A stretch of 64,000 nucleotides of DNA from NCBI RefSeq assembly GCF_045679555.1, contig NC_092122.1, forward strand, positions 12,947,043 through 13,011,042. Direction: 5' to 3'. Of this stretch, positions 25,401 through 32,491 are shown piece after piece. The DNA comes from Salvelinus alpinus. Lineage: Eukaryota > Chordata > Actinopteri > Salmoniformes > Salmonidae. Position 1 is the first letter of the stretch. The number at the start of each line of letters is the position of its first letter. The notes below the pieces were generated by a model. That model searched no databases, was not told the DNA's origin, and saw nothing but the letters and a program-made list of their open reading frames with translations. The translations under genes were made by a program, and so were the position numbers.

Positions 25401-26824
25401 AGCATCCACCAAATCGAGAGGATTCAGAACAAAGCCCTTTGGGAAGTCTTTCAGTGGTACGTTCCCTAAGACTACATACACTTTCAATTGACAATCACCT
25501 ATTGATTGGTCTAGAATAGATGTTTTATTTTTGATTTTTTTACCTTTATTTAACTAGGTAAGCCAGTTAAGAACAAATTCTTATTTACAATGACAGCCTA
25601 GCCAAACCCGGATGACGCTGGGCCAATTGTGCGCCGCCTTATGGGACTCCCAATCACAGCCGGATGTGATACAGCCTGATGCTCACTTCCTGACTGCACC
25701 CACAATAATTGCACATTATACAATATTTCTCTCTCTCGACTAACTTTCTGTCACAAATATAATCTCAAAAGGAAATACAAATAATTTATTTTCAATACAT
25801 TCTGCACACATACATACACTGATTGCAAGGCAAAGAGATGTATTTGTAATATTCTGATTGCAAGGCAAAGGGATTTATTTGTGTAATTCTGATTGCAAGG
25901 CAAAGGGATTTATTTGTGTAATTCTGATTGCAAGGCAAAGGGATCTCATGAAGAAGAACAACAGAGGGAGGAATGTGACAGAGAAACAGCTTTTCCATGG
26001 CACAGACTCCAAATACCTCGATGCCATCTGCCTTAACAACTTTGACTGGCGGATCTGTGGACTAAACGGAACAGCCTATGGGAAAGGTGAGCCATCTCAT
26101 GTGCTTGTGCTATTACATGTCATTCTAATTATTGACATAAATTAAGATGATATATCGTTGATATAATATATTTTCCTGTGATGAATGATTACTGCTTACC
26201 CCTTCATCCCCCTAACATCCAATTTCAGGGAGTTACTTTGCCAGGGATGCCAAATACTCCAACAGCTACACTGGCCAATTAAATACGAGGTCCATGTTTG
26301 TCTGTCGTGTGTTGGTGGGAGATTACATCAAAGGGCACTCGAGCTACCTCCGGCCCCCCTCGAAGGACGGAGGGGACACCATCTTCTACGACAGCTGTGT
26401 GGATGACGTCAGCAACCCCTCCATCTTTGTGGTGTTTGAGAAGCACCAGGTGTACCCAGAGTACCTCATCCATTATGGTGAGGACGAGGCATGGCCACAA
26501 GTCTACCAGCAATACTACAGTCCAGCTCCTGTACCTGCTCCTGCTCCAGCACCAGCATACAGACCAGCTCCTGTACCTGCTCCTGCTCCAGCACCAGCAT
26601 ACAGACCAGCGGCTGCCACAGCGCCTAGACCAGCACCAGCATACAGACCAGCGGCTGCCACAGCGCCTAGACCAGCACCAGCATACAGACCAGCGGCTGC
26701 CACAGCGCCTAGACCAGCACCAGCATACAGACCAGCGCCTAGACCAGCACCAGCATACACACCAAACCTAACCCCTGCACCAACCCCTGCACCTAAACCT
26801 GACAACTCCTGTGTCATTAGTTGA
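7429..26824 (+). CDS. parp12: PARP12-like CCCH zinc-finger mono-ADP-ribosyltransferase (13 coding exons)
   Basis: Joining 7429-7703, 18204-18339, 18571-18901, 21088-21237, 21522-21572, 21670-21796, 21991-22156, 22277-22397, 22616-22712, 25070-25154, 25326-25456, 25935-26086 and 26229-26824 at GT/AG sites keeps phase and gives 805 residues. CCCH fingers occupy about residues 64-184, and a C-x7-C-x5-C-x3-H finger lies at 303-321. WWE domains follow (about 322-460), then the PARP catalytic domain (about 490-690) with H578 (LFHGT), Y610 (YGKGSYF) and I673 (NPSIFVVF): the H-Y-I triad of active mono-ADP-ribosyltransferases. The tail holds 14-residue Pro/Ala repeats and ends CVIS, a prenylation (CaaX) box as in ZAP/PARP13. 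The catalytic and WWE sequences resemble PARP12 most, hence the symbol. In mammals PARP12 and ZAP are interferon-induced antiviral proteins that bind RNA. An ISRE lies upstream. Confidence 0.88.
8478..8735. repeat. Palindromic MITE in intron 1 (GGTATATTGGCC family)
   Basis: The arms GGCCAATATAGTACGGCTAA and TTAGCTGTGGTATATTGGCC are inverted copies, as are GTGGTATACAGT and ACCACAGCTGTCAGCC further right. The element has no open frame. It sits in parp12-like intron 1; the intron sequence from 7704 to 8477 and from 8736 to 9812 shows nothing further that I can name. Confidence 0.6.
9926..11491 (+). mobile_element. Tc1-like DNA transposon, nearly full length, TA target duplication
   Basis: The element starts CAGTTGAAATCGGAAGTTTA and ends with the inverse TAAACTTCTGACTTCAACTG, each flanked by TA (9924-9925 and 11492-11493), the signature of Tc1/mariner insertion. 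Inner copies of the GTATGTAAACTTCTGAC and GTCAGAAGTTTACATAC motif mark long inverted repeats. It lies in parp12-like intron 1 and carries a broken transposase. Confidence 0.92.
10299..11265 (+). pseudogene. Tc1 transposase, inactivated
   Basis: The N-terminal half ([15 protein letters not shown]...) has the paired helix-turn-helix DNA-binding region, and the piece from about 10894 encodes the C-terminal catalytic part, including [17 protein letters not shown]. The frame is interrupted by a stop at 10701-10703 immediately after WRNVLWSD (a substitution at the usual DE position), a second stop near 10886 and at least one frameshift before 10894. It cannot make a complete transposase. Confidence 0.9.
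12279..12679 (+). mobile_element. Solo LTR with 5-bp target duplication AGAAT
   Basis: A 401-base block ending CCGTTACA is flanked by AGAAT on both sides (12274-12278 and 12680-12684). It contains a polyadenylation signal (AATAAA near 12588) and lies in parp12-like intron 1. Parts (AATCAGAGGCAGCTGTCAATCG and the following text) match, in reverse, the LTR at 24642-25036, so both belong to related families. The first base of the usual TG start is mutated to A. No internal region is present, so it is a recombination remnant. Confidence 0.7.
12916..13802 (+). mobile_element. Tc1-like element fragment carrying a minisatellite
   Basis: The left end CAGTGCCTTCAGAAAGTATT after a TA resembles the inverted-repeat end of a Tc1-like family common in salmonids. 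After the 27-bp array (13080-13624) the sequence resumes with internal text of the same element (ATTCTTCAAGCTCTGTCAAA, then GTTGATCATTGCTAGACAAC). The right end is missing: the element is cut at about 13803, where a LINE fragment begins. Confidence 0.65.
13080..13624 (+). repeat. 27-bp minisatellite, about 20 copies
   Basis: Units of 27 bases (CACACCTCGGAGTC + TCTAAGAGCTTTC) repeat about 20 times with almost no variation; only the first copy differs (CTCTGAG for CTCGGAG). Because 27 is divisible by 3 the array is open in several frames and yields artefactual peptides of period nine. The near identity points to recent amplification. It lies inside a Tc1-like fragment within parp12-like intron 1. 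Confidence 0.97.
13823..15025 (-). pseudogene. L2-like LINE fragment, reverse transcriptase remnant
   Basis: Minus-strand frames encode reverse-transcriptase blocks closely matching the intact LINE at 42874-45747: [42 protein letters not shown], then, after an internal deletion removing the FADD region, [14 protein letters not shown]. There are frameshifts near 14640 and 14030. Both ends are truncated; the 3' untranslated region is absent. It lies in parp12-like intron 1, opposite to the gene. Confidence 0.9.
15051..16110 (-). pseudogene. hAT transposon fragment with transposase C-terminus
   Basis: The block starts with CAGAGGTGGAAACTTTCC, a hAT-type terminal sequence. On the minus strand, 15562-15962 encodes a hAT dimerisation-domain signature ([20 protein letters not shown] followed by [12 protein letters not shown]). 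The frame is broken (two overlapping frames are needed) and the far end cannot be found. From 16111 to 17110 there is AT-rich intron DNA with small duplications near 16700-16770 but no gene. Confidence 0.75.
17111..18089. mobile_element. Non-autonomous Tc1/mariner-type element with a nested SINE
   Basis: Inverted ends CACTCAGTGTACAAAACAT and ATTTTGTACACTGAGTG bound the block. The interior has fragments like GGACATCCAGCCAACTTGAC but no open transposase. A SINE is inserted inside (17452-17886). It ends about 115 bases before parp12-like coding exon 2. Confidence 0.75.
17452..17886 (+). mobile_element. tRNA-derived SINE with 11-bp target duplication
   Basis: The head (GAGTGGCGCAGCGGTCTAAG ... 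GGTTCGATCCC) carries RNA polymerase III A- and B-box motifs of a tRNA-derived promoter. The insertion is flanked by AGAATGGTCCA (17441-17451 and 17887-17897), and ends in an A-rich tail. Another SINE of this family, reversed, lies at 25534-25678. Confidence 0.85.
19249..20408. repeat. TAGATAGTAAGGTGTG minisatellite, about 1.16 kb, intron 3
   Basis: Some 32 units of 32-42 bases share TAGATAGTAAGGTGTG and TAGATATATATGTG, with length variation caused by a (GT)n run and an optional TATA. It fills much of parp12-like intron 3. The long minus-strand open frames across it are artefacts of the repeat. Confidence 0.97.
20413..20573 (+). mobile_element. HpaI/SmaI-type salmonid SINE
   Basis: The head (GTGTGGCTCAGTTGGTAGAG ... 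GGTTCATTCCCC) resembles a tRNA-Lys with recognisable A and B boxes. The 3' tail (AAGTCGCTCTGGATAAGAGC, GTCTGCTAAATGACTTAAAT, then ATGTAAATG repeats) is the LINE-derived tail of this SINE group. The same tail, in reverse, ends the LINE at 27287. It abuts the minisatellite. Confidence 0.92.
23105..23256 (+). pseudogene. Helicase-like fragment with a Walker A motif
   Basis: One frame reads [15 protein letters not shown] and then [20 protein letters not shown]. The GFGKS P-loop and its setting resemble RecQ-type DNA helicases, fragments of which are spread through fish genomes by repeats. No start, no further helicase motifs and no open continuation are visible. It lies in parp12-like intron 9 and is not spliced into the gene. 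Confidence 0.5.
23395..23775 (+). repeat. LTR-like dispersed repeat
   Basis: The text contains two diverged copies of CTGACCCTGAGCC(C/T)GCCT(G/A)CC followed by TTCTGTACCTTTGCCCC-like sequence, then AATAAACATTGTTACTT and CTGCATCTGGGTCTTACC. I recognise this ending from common fish LTR-type repeats. No target duplication was found, so its limits are approximate. Confidence 0.5.
23905..24475. repeat. Three diverged tandem units of about 190 bases
   Basis: Three successive blocks share GATGACAGCAGAGCTCGCT, (A)CATCATTA(A/G)A, a T-rich AAATG(G/C)TGT stretch, GATAT(T/C)TGGCGAAATAGAC and a CCC(C/T)ATAG(C/G)(G/A)AA(A)CAATGG run. The third copy is most diverged. This is an old tandem duplication inside parp12-like intron 9; no coding potential. 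Confidence 0.6.
24642..25036 (-). mobile_element. Solo LTR with 5-bp target duplication TTTAG
   Basis: A 395-base block starts TGTCACG and ends CGTGACA. It is flanked by TTTAG on both sides (24637-24641 and 25037-25041). Read on the minus strand it resembles the LTR at 12279-12679. It ends only 33 bases upstream of parp12-like coding exon 10, so it lies close to that exon's splice acceptor and branch region. Confidence 0.75.
25534..25678 (-). mobile_element. tRNA-SINE fragment (reverse)
   Basis: Reading on the minus strand gives GGGAGTCCCATAAGGCGGCG, GCGTCATCCGGG, then TTGTAAATAAGAATTTGTTC and TAGTTAAATAAAGG, the body and LINE-type tail of the SINE family seen at 17452-17886. The tRNA-like head is missing, so it is 5' truncated. 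It lies in parp12-like intron 11. Confidence 0.7.
25819..25958 (+). repeat. 35-bp tandem repeat of a splice acceptor, four copies
   Basis: Three full 35-base units (25819-25853, 25854-25888, 25889-25923) and a fourth partial one starting at 25924 each contain CTGATTGCAAG|GCAAAG(G/A)GAT. In the fourth the AG|G is the acceptor of parp12-like coding exon 12 (first base 25935). The unit spans the end of intron 11 and the first bases of the exon, so the whole 3' splice site has been multiplied. Copies 2 and 3 are identical. Confidence 0.9.
26521..26751 (+). repeat. In-frame 42-bp coding minisatellite
   Basis: Within the last parp12-like exon, two 42-base units encoding [14 protein letters not shown] are followed by three nearly identical units encoding [14 protein letters not shown] and a shortened one ([10 protein letters not shown]). 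The period is a multiple of three, so copy number can change without a frameshift. The tract forms an extended linker between the catalytic domain and the CVIS end. Confidence 0.95.
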
Positions 26825-26860
26825 GGCTGACTGCGAGGGGGGAATTGTGAACCTTTTGAT

Positions 26861-26866
26861 ATTAAA
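26861..26866 (+). terminator. Polyadenylation signal of the parp12-like gene (ATTAAA)
   Basis: ATTAAA occurs 37 bases after the stop codon TGA (26822-26824) and is followed by an A-rich, then T-rich stretch. It is the nearest variant signal; a later site in the 3' flank is also possible. Confidence 0.4.
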
Positions 26867-27019
26867 CTGAGGCAAAAACATATGCTTTTGTGAATTAGAG
26901 AAATGGATTTAGCACTCTGTTAAATGTGTTTGACAAATTACAGATAATCTTGGGATGCACCTTACTATGATTACTAGATGTGCTGTTTTCTGTAATGCAA
27001 GCATTTTTTGTAGTGCTAC

Positions 27020-27190
27020 TGACTTTATATAATGGCAAATTGCAAACCTCACAACATGAAGTAGTTGTGTACATTATAAGATTTATACCTTCACAGTATC
27101 TGCTGATGTGCATCAGTTCAATGGTTGTGCAATTATGGGTTTCATTCATTTTATTAATATAATCCATCTGTTTTCGTTGCATTGATGGGT
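27020..27190. repeat. parp12-like 3' flank, copy 1 of a local duplication
   Basis: ATAATGGCAAATTG, CCTCACAACATGAAGTAGTT, GTGTACATTATAAG, TCTGCTGATGTGCAT and ATATAATCCATCTGTTTTC occur here and again, in the same order, at 29041-29645. The second copy is interrupted by a 424-base element. The unit is probably 3' untranslated or just beyond it. Confidence 0.85.
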
Positions 27191-27286
27191 TCTGACTTCT
27201 AAACTTCAAAATATGAAATATCCTTATTCATGTCACTGAGGGAGGGAGGGAAATGCAGAACGTTTACAATCTGTCAGAACATGTTA

Positions 27287-28020
27287 TTTACATTTACATT
27301 TAAGTCATTTAGCAGACGCTCTTATCCAGAGCGACTTACAAATTGGTGCATTCACCTTATGATATCCAGTGGAACAACCACTTTACAATAGTGCATCTAA
27401 CTCTTTTATGGGGGGGGGGGGGTTAGAAGGATTACTTTATCCTATCCTAGGTATTCCTTAAAGAGGTGGGGTTTCAGGTGTCTCCGGAAGGTGGTGATTG
27501 ACTCCGCTGACCTGGCGTCGTGAGGGAGTTTGTTCCACCATTGGGGTGCCAGAGCAGCGAACAGTTTTGACTGGGCTGAGCGGGAACTGTACTTCCTCAG
27601 AGGTAGGGAGGCGAGCAGGCCAGAGGTGGATGAACGCAGTGCCCTTGTTTGGGTGTAGGGCCTGATCAGAGCCTGAAGGTACGGAGGTGCCGTTCCCCTC
27701 ACAGCTCCGTAGGCAAGCACCATGGTCTTGTAGCGGATGCGAGCTTCAACTGGAAGCCAGTGGAGAGAGCGGAGGAGCGGGGTGACGTGAGAGAACTTGG
27801 GAAGGTTGAACACCAGACGGGCTGCGGCGTTCTGGATGAGTTGTAGGGGTTTAATGGCACAGGCAGGGAGCCCAGCCAACAGCGAGTTGCAGTAATCCAG
27901 ACGGGAGATGACAAGTGCCTGGATTAGGACCTGCGCCGCTTCCTGTGTGAGGCAGGGTCGTACTCTGCGAATGTTGTAGAGCATGAACCTACAGGAACGG
28001 GTCACCGCCTTGATGTTAGT
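27287..28020 (-). mobile_element. 5'-truncated LINE sharing its tail with the HpaI-type SINE
   Basis: The minus-strand frame at 27442-28005 (187 residues, open to its stop) is the C-terminal part of a LINE reverse transcriptase, with VISRLDYCNSLLAGLP and LIQNAAARLVF motifs typical of L2/CR1-type elements. The 3' end, read in reverse, is AAGTCGCTCTGGATAAGAGC then GTCTGCTAAATGACTTAAAT and ATGTAAATG repeats: the same tail as the SINE at 20413. The catalytic FADD region is absent. Confidence 0.88.
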
Positions 28021-28031
28021 TGAGAACGAAC

Positions 28032-28770
28032 TGTTATGTTCGTTCTGTTATGTTATGGTTAGACATCAGGTATCCTATGGAAAGGAGAAAGACCACAGTC
28101 TGGTACAAGTCAACAAGACAGCCGTGAGTTGGGGAGGAGTGAGGAATTTGGGCTGAGGTCAGATGAAGTGAGAAAGAACACTAATGTCCTGTCTAGCAAC
28201 AGAGATCTATTGGCTGTCCAGATGTGTAAGGATGAGACTCAGCATAGGAGGAAGATTTAAATGCCAGTGTTTGTGTAAATATGTCTTTGTCTTTCAGTTG
28301 TTTGACCCATTGGGTGAATAAACTTGATTTGAGCTTTACTAGTCGTCTATGAGTTTTTACTCCGTTTATTTAGAATCCAACAGTTGGCGCTGCGAGCAGG
28401 GTTCACCACGATTTACAGTCGAACTAGAGAGTCCGAATCAGTGAAACGAGCTGGCACAAGAAACAAGGTAGGCACAATTCCTACACCTGTTACCACCAAT
28501 ACTGATATCTTGGGGAGATGAGAATCGTAGGCTGAACAATTATAGGATACGGACCCAGAAAACCTGAGTTTATTCAGTAGGCCCATTGTGTAACAACCGG
28601 TCGTAAATATATGGTGTAGGGTAGGTTCCATAAGGATAGGTCCCGAGGAGCTAGTTCTCTGCGAGATCCATGAGTGACGTGTAGGATAGGTCCCTAGTGG
28701 GGTATTCCCCTGTGAGATCTGTAAGAGGGATGAAAGTCCCAGCCGCAGTGGCAGTGAGGCATTAGAGTGT
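28032..28770 (+). mobile_element. Retroviral-type LTR and leader remnant
   Basis: An LTR-like block contains AATAAA (28318) and ends in CCAACA at about 28382. TTGGCGCTGCGAGCAGGG follows immediately, in the place and style of a primer-binding site. The next ~370 bases look like untranslated leader and hold no gag, pol or env frame. The right end is cut by a transposon at 28775. This is a non-coding fossil; the left limit is approximate. Confidence 0.5.
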
Positions 28771-28774
28771 ATGT

Positions 28775-29040
28775 ACAGTTGAAGTCGGAAGTTTACATAC
28801 ACTTAGGTTGGAGTCATTAAAACTTGTTTAACAAATTTCTTGTTAAAACAAAACTATAGTTTTGGCAAGTCGGGATTTTCTTTATTTTTACTATTTTCTA
28901 CATTGTAGAATAATAGTGAAGACATCAAAACTATGGAATCATGTAGTAACCCAAAAAGTGTTAAACAAATCAAAATATATTTTATATTTGAGATTCTTCA
29001 AAGTAGCCACCATTTGCCTTGAAGATAGCTTTGCACACTT
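28775..29040 (+). mobile_element. Two fused Tc1-like fragments
   Basis: 28775-28870 is the left end of the same Tc1 family as 9926-11491 (CAGTTGAAGTCGGAAGTTTA). At about 28872 it changes abruptly into the end region of a second family (AGAATAATAGTGAAGACATC, TTCAAAGTAGCCACC), which is also present at 50680-50830. Neither carries transposase. The junction is a chimera of two elements. Confidence 0.8.
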
Positions 29041-29645
29041 TATATAATGGCAAATTGTGAACCTCACAACATGAAGTAGTTGTGTACATTATAAGCTTTA
29101 TACATTTATAGTACAGTACTTTTACAGTACAGTAATCCCTCGTTTATCGCGGGGGTTACGTTCCGAAAATGACCCGCGATAAGTGAAATCCGCGAAATAG
29201 AAAACTTTTTTTTTTTTTACAATTAGCAACTATTACATGTATACAACTACAGTGACTCACGTGTAGGCCGTTTCGTCGACATTATGGGTTTAGGAGATGT
29301 TCGAAATTACAAGATAATTTGGCCAACTTAATGTAAATTTGCCAAGCTGTTTTATGTACGTACACATAACTGCACGAGACGACAAAATGATAGCACAATT
29401 CGTAGCATGTTTTGATACAAGAAGCGGGAGTGAGTTTTTAGCGAATCAGAATGCAGAGCACAATGCACCAAAAAAAAAAAAAAAATGCATTATGAAAATC
29501 CGCGAAATAGCGAATCCGCGATAAGTGAACCGCGAAGTGGCGAGGGATCACTGTATCTGCTGATGTGCATTAGTTCAATGTTTGTACGATTAGGGGTTTC
29601 CTTCATTTTATGAATATAATCCATCTGTTTTCTTTGCATTAATCA
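29041..29645. repeat. parp12-like 3' flank, copy 2, interrupted
   Basis: This repeats 27020-27190 with scattered substitutions. It is split by the DNA element at 29130-29553: the left part ends in TTTACAGTA and the right part resumes with TCTGCTGATGTGCAT. The duplication must predate that insertion. No PARP coding sequence accompanies it. Confidence 0.8.
29130..29553. mobile_element. Tigger/pogo-like MITE with TA target duplication
   Basis: The ends CAGTAATCCCTCGTTTATCG and the inverse-type GTGGCGAGGGATCACTG are flanked by TA (29128-29129 and 29554-29555). Inner motifs CGCGATAAGTGAA and CCGCGAAATAG recur in both arms. There is no transposase, so it depends on another element. Confidence 0.75.
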
Positions 29646-30564
29646 CAATTTTGTAAATATTTTGAGAAGTATAATTTTGCTGATTGAAGTAGCACTTTAT
29701 TCATTCTTATGAACACACCAGAATGTACGTGTAAAGTTATGCACCAAGAATGAAATTAAACCAAGTGATTGTAATTGTAATGATGGGTCGGCTGACATAA
29801 AGAATGCGCGCACATTGATGTGGCCGGAAGCCGTACTTTGTTATGATTCTGAGCGGTCAGATAGCTGGTAACAATGACAGGAAGCCGTATGGGGAATTGG
29901 AGGTGGTTCGTTTCAGCTCGTTTTATCTTGTGCTTGATACTATGTCTTGTTTTGAGGTGTTTTGGCTGATTTCATGTCAATGCTAATATGGCAAAAAAAT
30001 CACTAGCTAGCTTATCAACAACTGTCATGATGTATTTGAGAGACAACAAGTGCTCATTGTGCAAATGTATTTAAGTTTTCAATAAACATTTGGAGACATA
30101 ATAGAGTTAACATGTTGACAACAATCTAAGATAACCCCCTCTGTTTTGCCCCATAGTTGTCAGTTTTGTTGCTAAACAACCAACCCATCTATGAGGACTG
30201 CTCCATCTGAGGAGTACCAATATGGCGTACAGTGGCTTCAAAACCTCTCATTGGGCAATACGAATAATCAGCAATCTAGGGTTTATATACATCATTGGTA
30301 AAAAAAAAAAATAATAATTAAACAAGTGACCGGGTCCAAAGATCTGACCGGGTCCGTTCGAATCCGGGTCTATTTGTCCTCGTTCGGGTCTGGGACCAAC
30401 GTTTTGGACCTGTGAAGTAGGGCGTCAATTGGGCATGGCAGAGTATGGCTGGTCACCATACCCTACCTAGCTCAACACCAACAATTTAAAATTGGCAACT
30501 AAAATCATTCCAATCCCAATTAAAAGGAAAACGCAGTTTAGCAGTATTAGAGGGCTGGCTTTAA

Positions 30565-30700
30565 GAACATGCGAAAGGCTCAGAGCAGGGCGAGAAGGCT
30601 GTTTGCCCGGCTAGCTGGCTTTAGGACTATGGACAGAGAGAACATCGACGCAGTTCTCCAGAGAACAGTGCAGATCTGGAAGATGGCTAGGCAACGTTAA
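30565..30700 (+). other. Unidentified open fragment, Arg-rich, ends at a stop
   Basis: A frame reading MRKAQSRARRLFARLAGF, then TMDRENIDAVLQRTVQIWKM, ends in ARQR and TAA (about 30698-30700). It looks like the end of a real protein but has no start, and I cannot name the family. A mobile-element origin is likely given the setting. Confidence 0.25.
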
Positions 30701-30719
30701 CTGTTTGACTTGACGTGTA

Positions 30720-31416
30720 ACTAAACTAGAGTGTGTAATAAATATCATTTATTATAACACAAGCATATTTGCTAATACATTGTTATAACTAACTTCTTTC
30801 CAAACAGGGTTTCTCACAAACTCATAGCAGATACGGAGACCCACACACACCCAGAGACAGATGGCTGACACAGGCCTTTTCATAAAGACTGATAAGAAAA
30901 GTGGTGCCTGGTACTGCATATCACGAGAAACTGAGACACACACATACCCAAGGACAGAGGGCTGACGTAAACCTTTCATAAACACAGATAAGACAGGAAC
31001 ATCTACGCACACACAAAAACTCCTCTTCAGTCTGAACATTTTACAGAGACACACAGAAATGTCAAAATAGGAACATCTACGCACACACCTAATCTCCTGT
31101 TTTAGCTGAACATTTCTGAAGACAAAGAACTCTACTCAGAGCCAATGGGACAGTGATACTGGCCTGAAGGAGACCTCGCCCAACTCATCAGAACCAACCA
31201 GAGGACCAGAACTTCCAGACTCAACCTACTTTCTGTACTGTATAAAATGTATATGCACTCTGTTATCTGGGCTTCTTTCGGATAGTTCCATTTGAGCTTG
31301 ATGAAAAGGGTCCGTGCACGCTATTTCAGATATCTTTACCTCTGAATAAATTGCATTTAATTAAACCTCATCCACCCTGTCCAGAGTCTCTACTTCGTCT
31401 CAGTTCTCCAGTAAAC
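30720..31416 (+). repeat. LTR-like repeat
   Basis: The block has tandem internal duplications (AGGAACATCTACGCACACAC occurs twice, at about 30977 and 31070; CCAAGGACAGAGGGCTGAC-like text also twice), a TATAAAATG box near 31240 and AATAAA near 31344. These fit a solo LTR, but target duplications were not found. From 31417 to 32135 I see no gene. Confidence 0.4.
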
Positions 31417-32135
31417 ATGTTTTATCAACAAGTGTTTGACCCCTGTGCTGAGCTAGTGCGTAGTAGCTAATTGCCGTATGACATGTTTGTAGAATGTTAA
31501 GTCCCCTATCGACTGAGGTGAATGAAGCTACTGCAGCCAAGGTGATAATGGCTGGAGTGCATTTAGGTTGTTTTTGCTGTTCTCCTAAATGCATTTGAGA
31601 GTTTTTAAATTGTGTAGAAATGCAGTAAATGAGCTGCCATACCCTAGGTTTAGATGAAATGAAGACCTCAACCCCTGGGAGCTTCATCCTCATTCTCCAT
31701 TGAAGAAATTACAGCTTGATCAGGTTTGTCACTAGGGGGTGCCATCCAACCAACTATGTGGGTTTCATACTGTACTGCTCTGAAGGAGGGCCCCATCAAT
31801 AGTTCTATATCTTGTCCCATAATAAGTCCCATATCTTCTCTTCCTGCGAAAGGTTGCCTCCATGCTGATTTAAAATAGTTGCCTACACAGCTGTCTAGAA
31901 CAATGTGGACAACATTTTACATAACAGAAGTCCAATTTTTGTTAACTGTCGCTGTCAACTACTTTATAGTCCTGACATGGAATTTTACAGGCAAATGACA
32001 GTCAATGATGTTTTAAAATACTGTATGTGGCGACCTCAACAAAGCCCAAAAATAAGATAAGATAGAAATAGGTAGAAATGAATGGCACTTAGCCCAAAGG
32101 CCGGCAGATGGCGATATAATGGACTCAGATTCGTT

Positions 32136-32180
32136 AGTTTCGTTTTAACCTAAAGTTTGCCAGAAATAGAAATTGAAAGT
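32136..32180 (+). promoter_or_regulatory. ISRE / IRF-element cluster upstream of usp18
   Basis: AGTTTCGTTTTA (32136-32147) matches the ISRE consensus except for its last base. A little downstream GAAATAGAAATTGAAAGT (32163-32180) holds three GAAA cores spaced by two bases, i.e. two overlapping GAAANNGAAA sites on the other orientation. They lie just before the presumed first exon of usp18, which is strongly interferon-induced in other vertebrates. Confidence 0.65.
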
Positions 32181-32491
32181 GATGCTGCGGTAGTCGCGTC
32201 AAGTCGCGTCTTTTCCATATTATATTTTCCCAAGGCTGTGGATAGTCAATGAGATCGATAAAGTAAGTGAAATCTTTGCTTAAAATAAATACATATTATG
32301 CTACATGCAGTGTTTTGGATTCACATAAATTGCACCCCTAATGTTAGCCGTGTTTATCAAAGTTGAGTAAACTCAGCTATGTAAAAATGTATGATGACGA
32401 TCCAGTTATTAATTTGTATTTCACTCACAGGGAGTACTTCTTAACTCAACAACAGTATTCCAGCAATAGATAAGCTAAAACGATAGCCCTG

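Noticed and set aside
28032-28770. Functional endogenous retrovirus
   Set aside because: Only an LTR and a leader remnant are visible, with no gag, pol or env frames and no second LTR.
32249-32262. Start codon ATGAGATCGATAAA before an early usp18 donor
   Set aside because: Joining it to the acceptor at 32430 runs into TAA in the same frame, so that exon is more likely untranslated.
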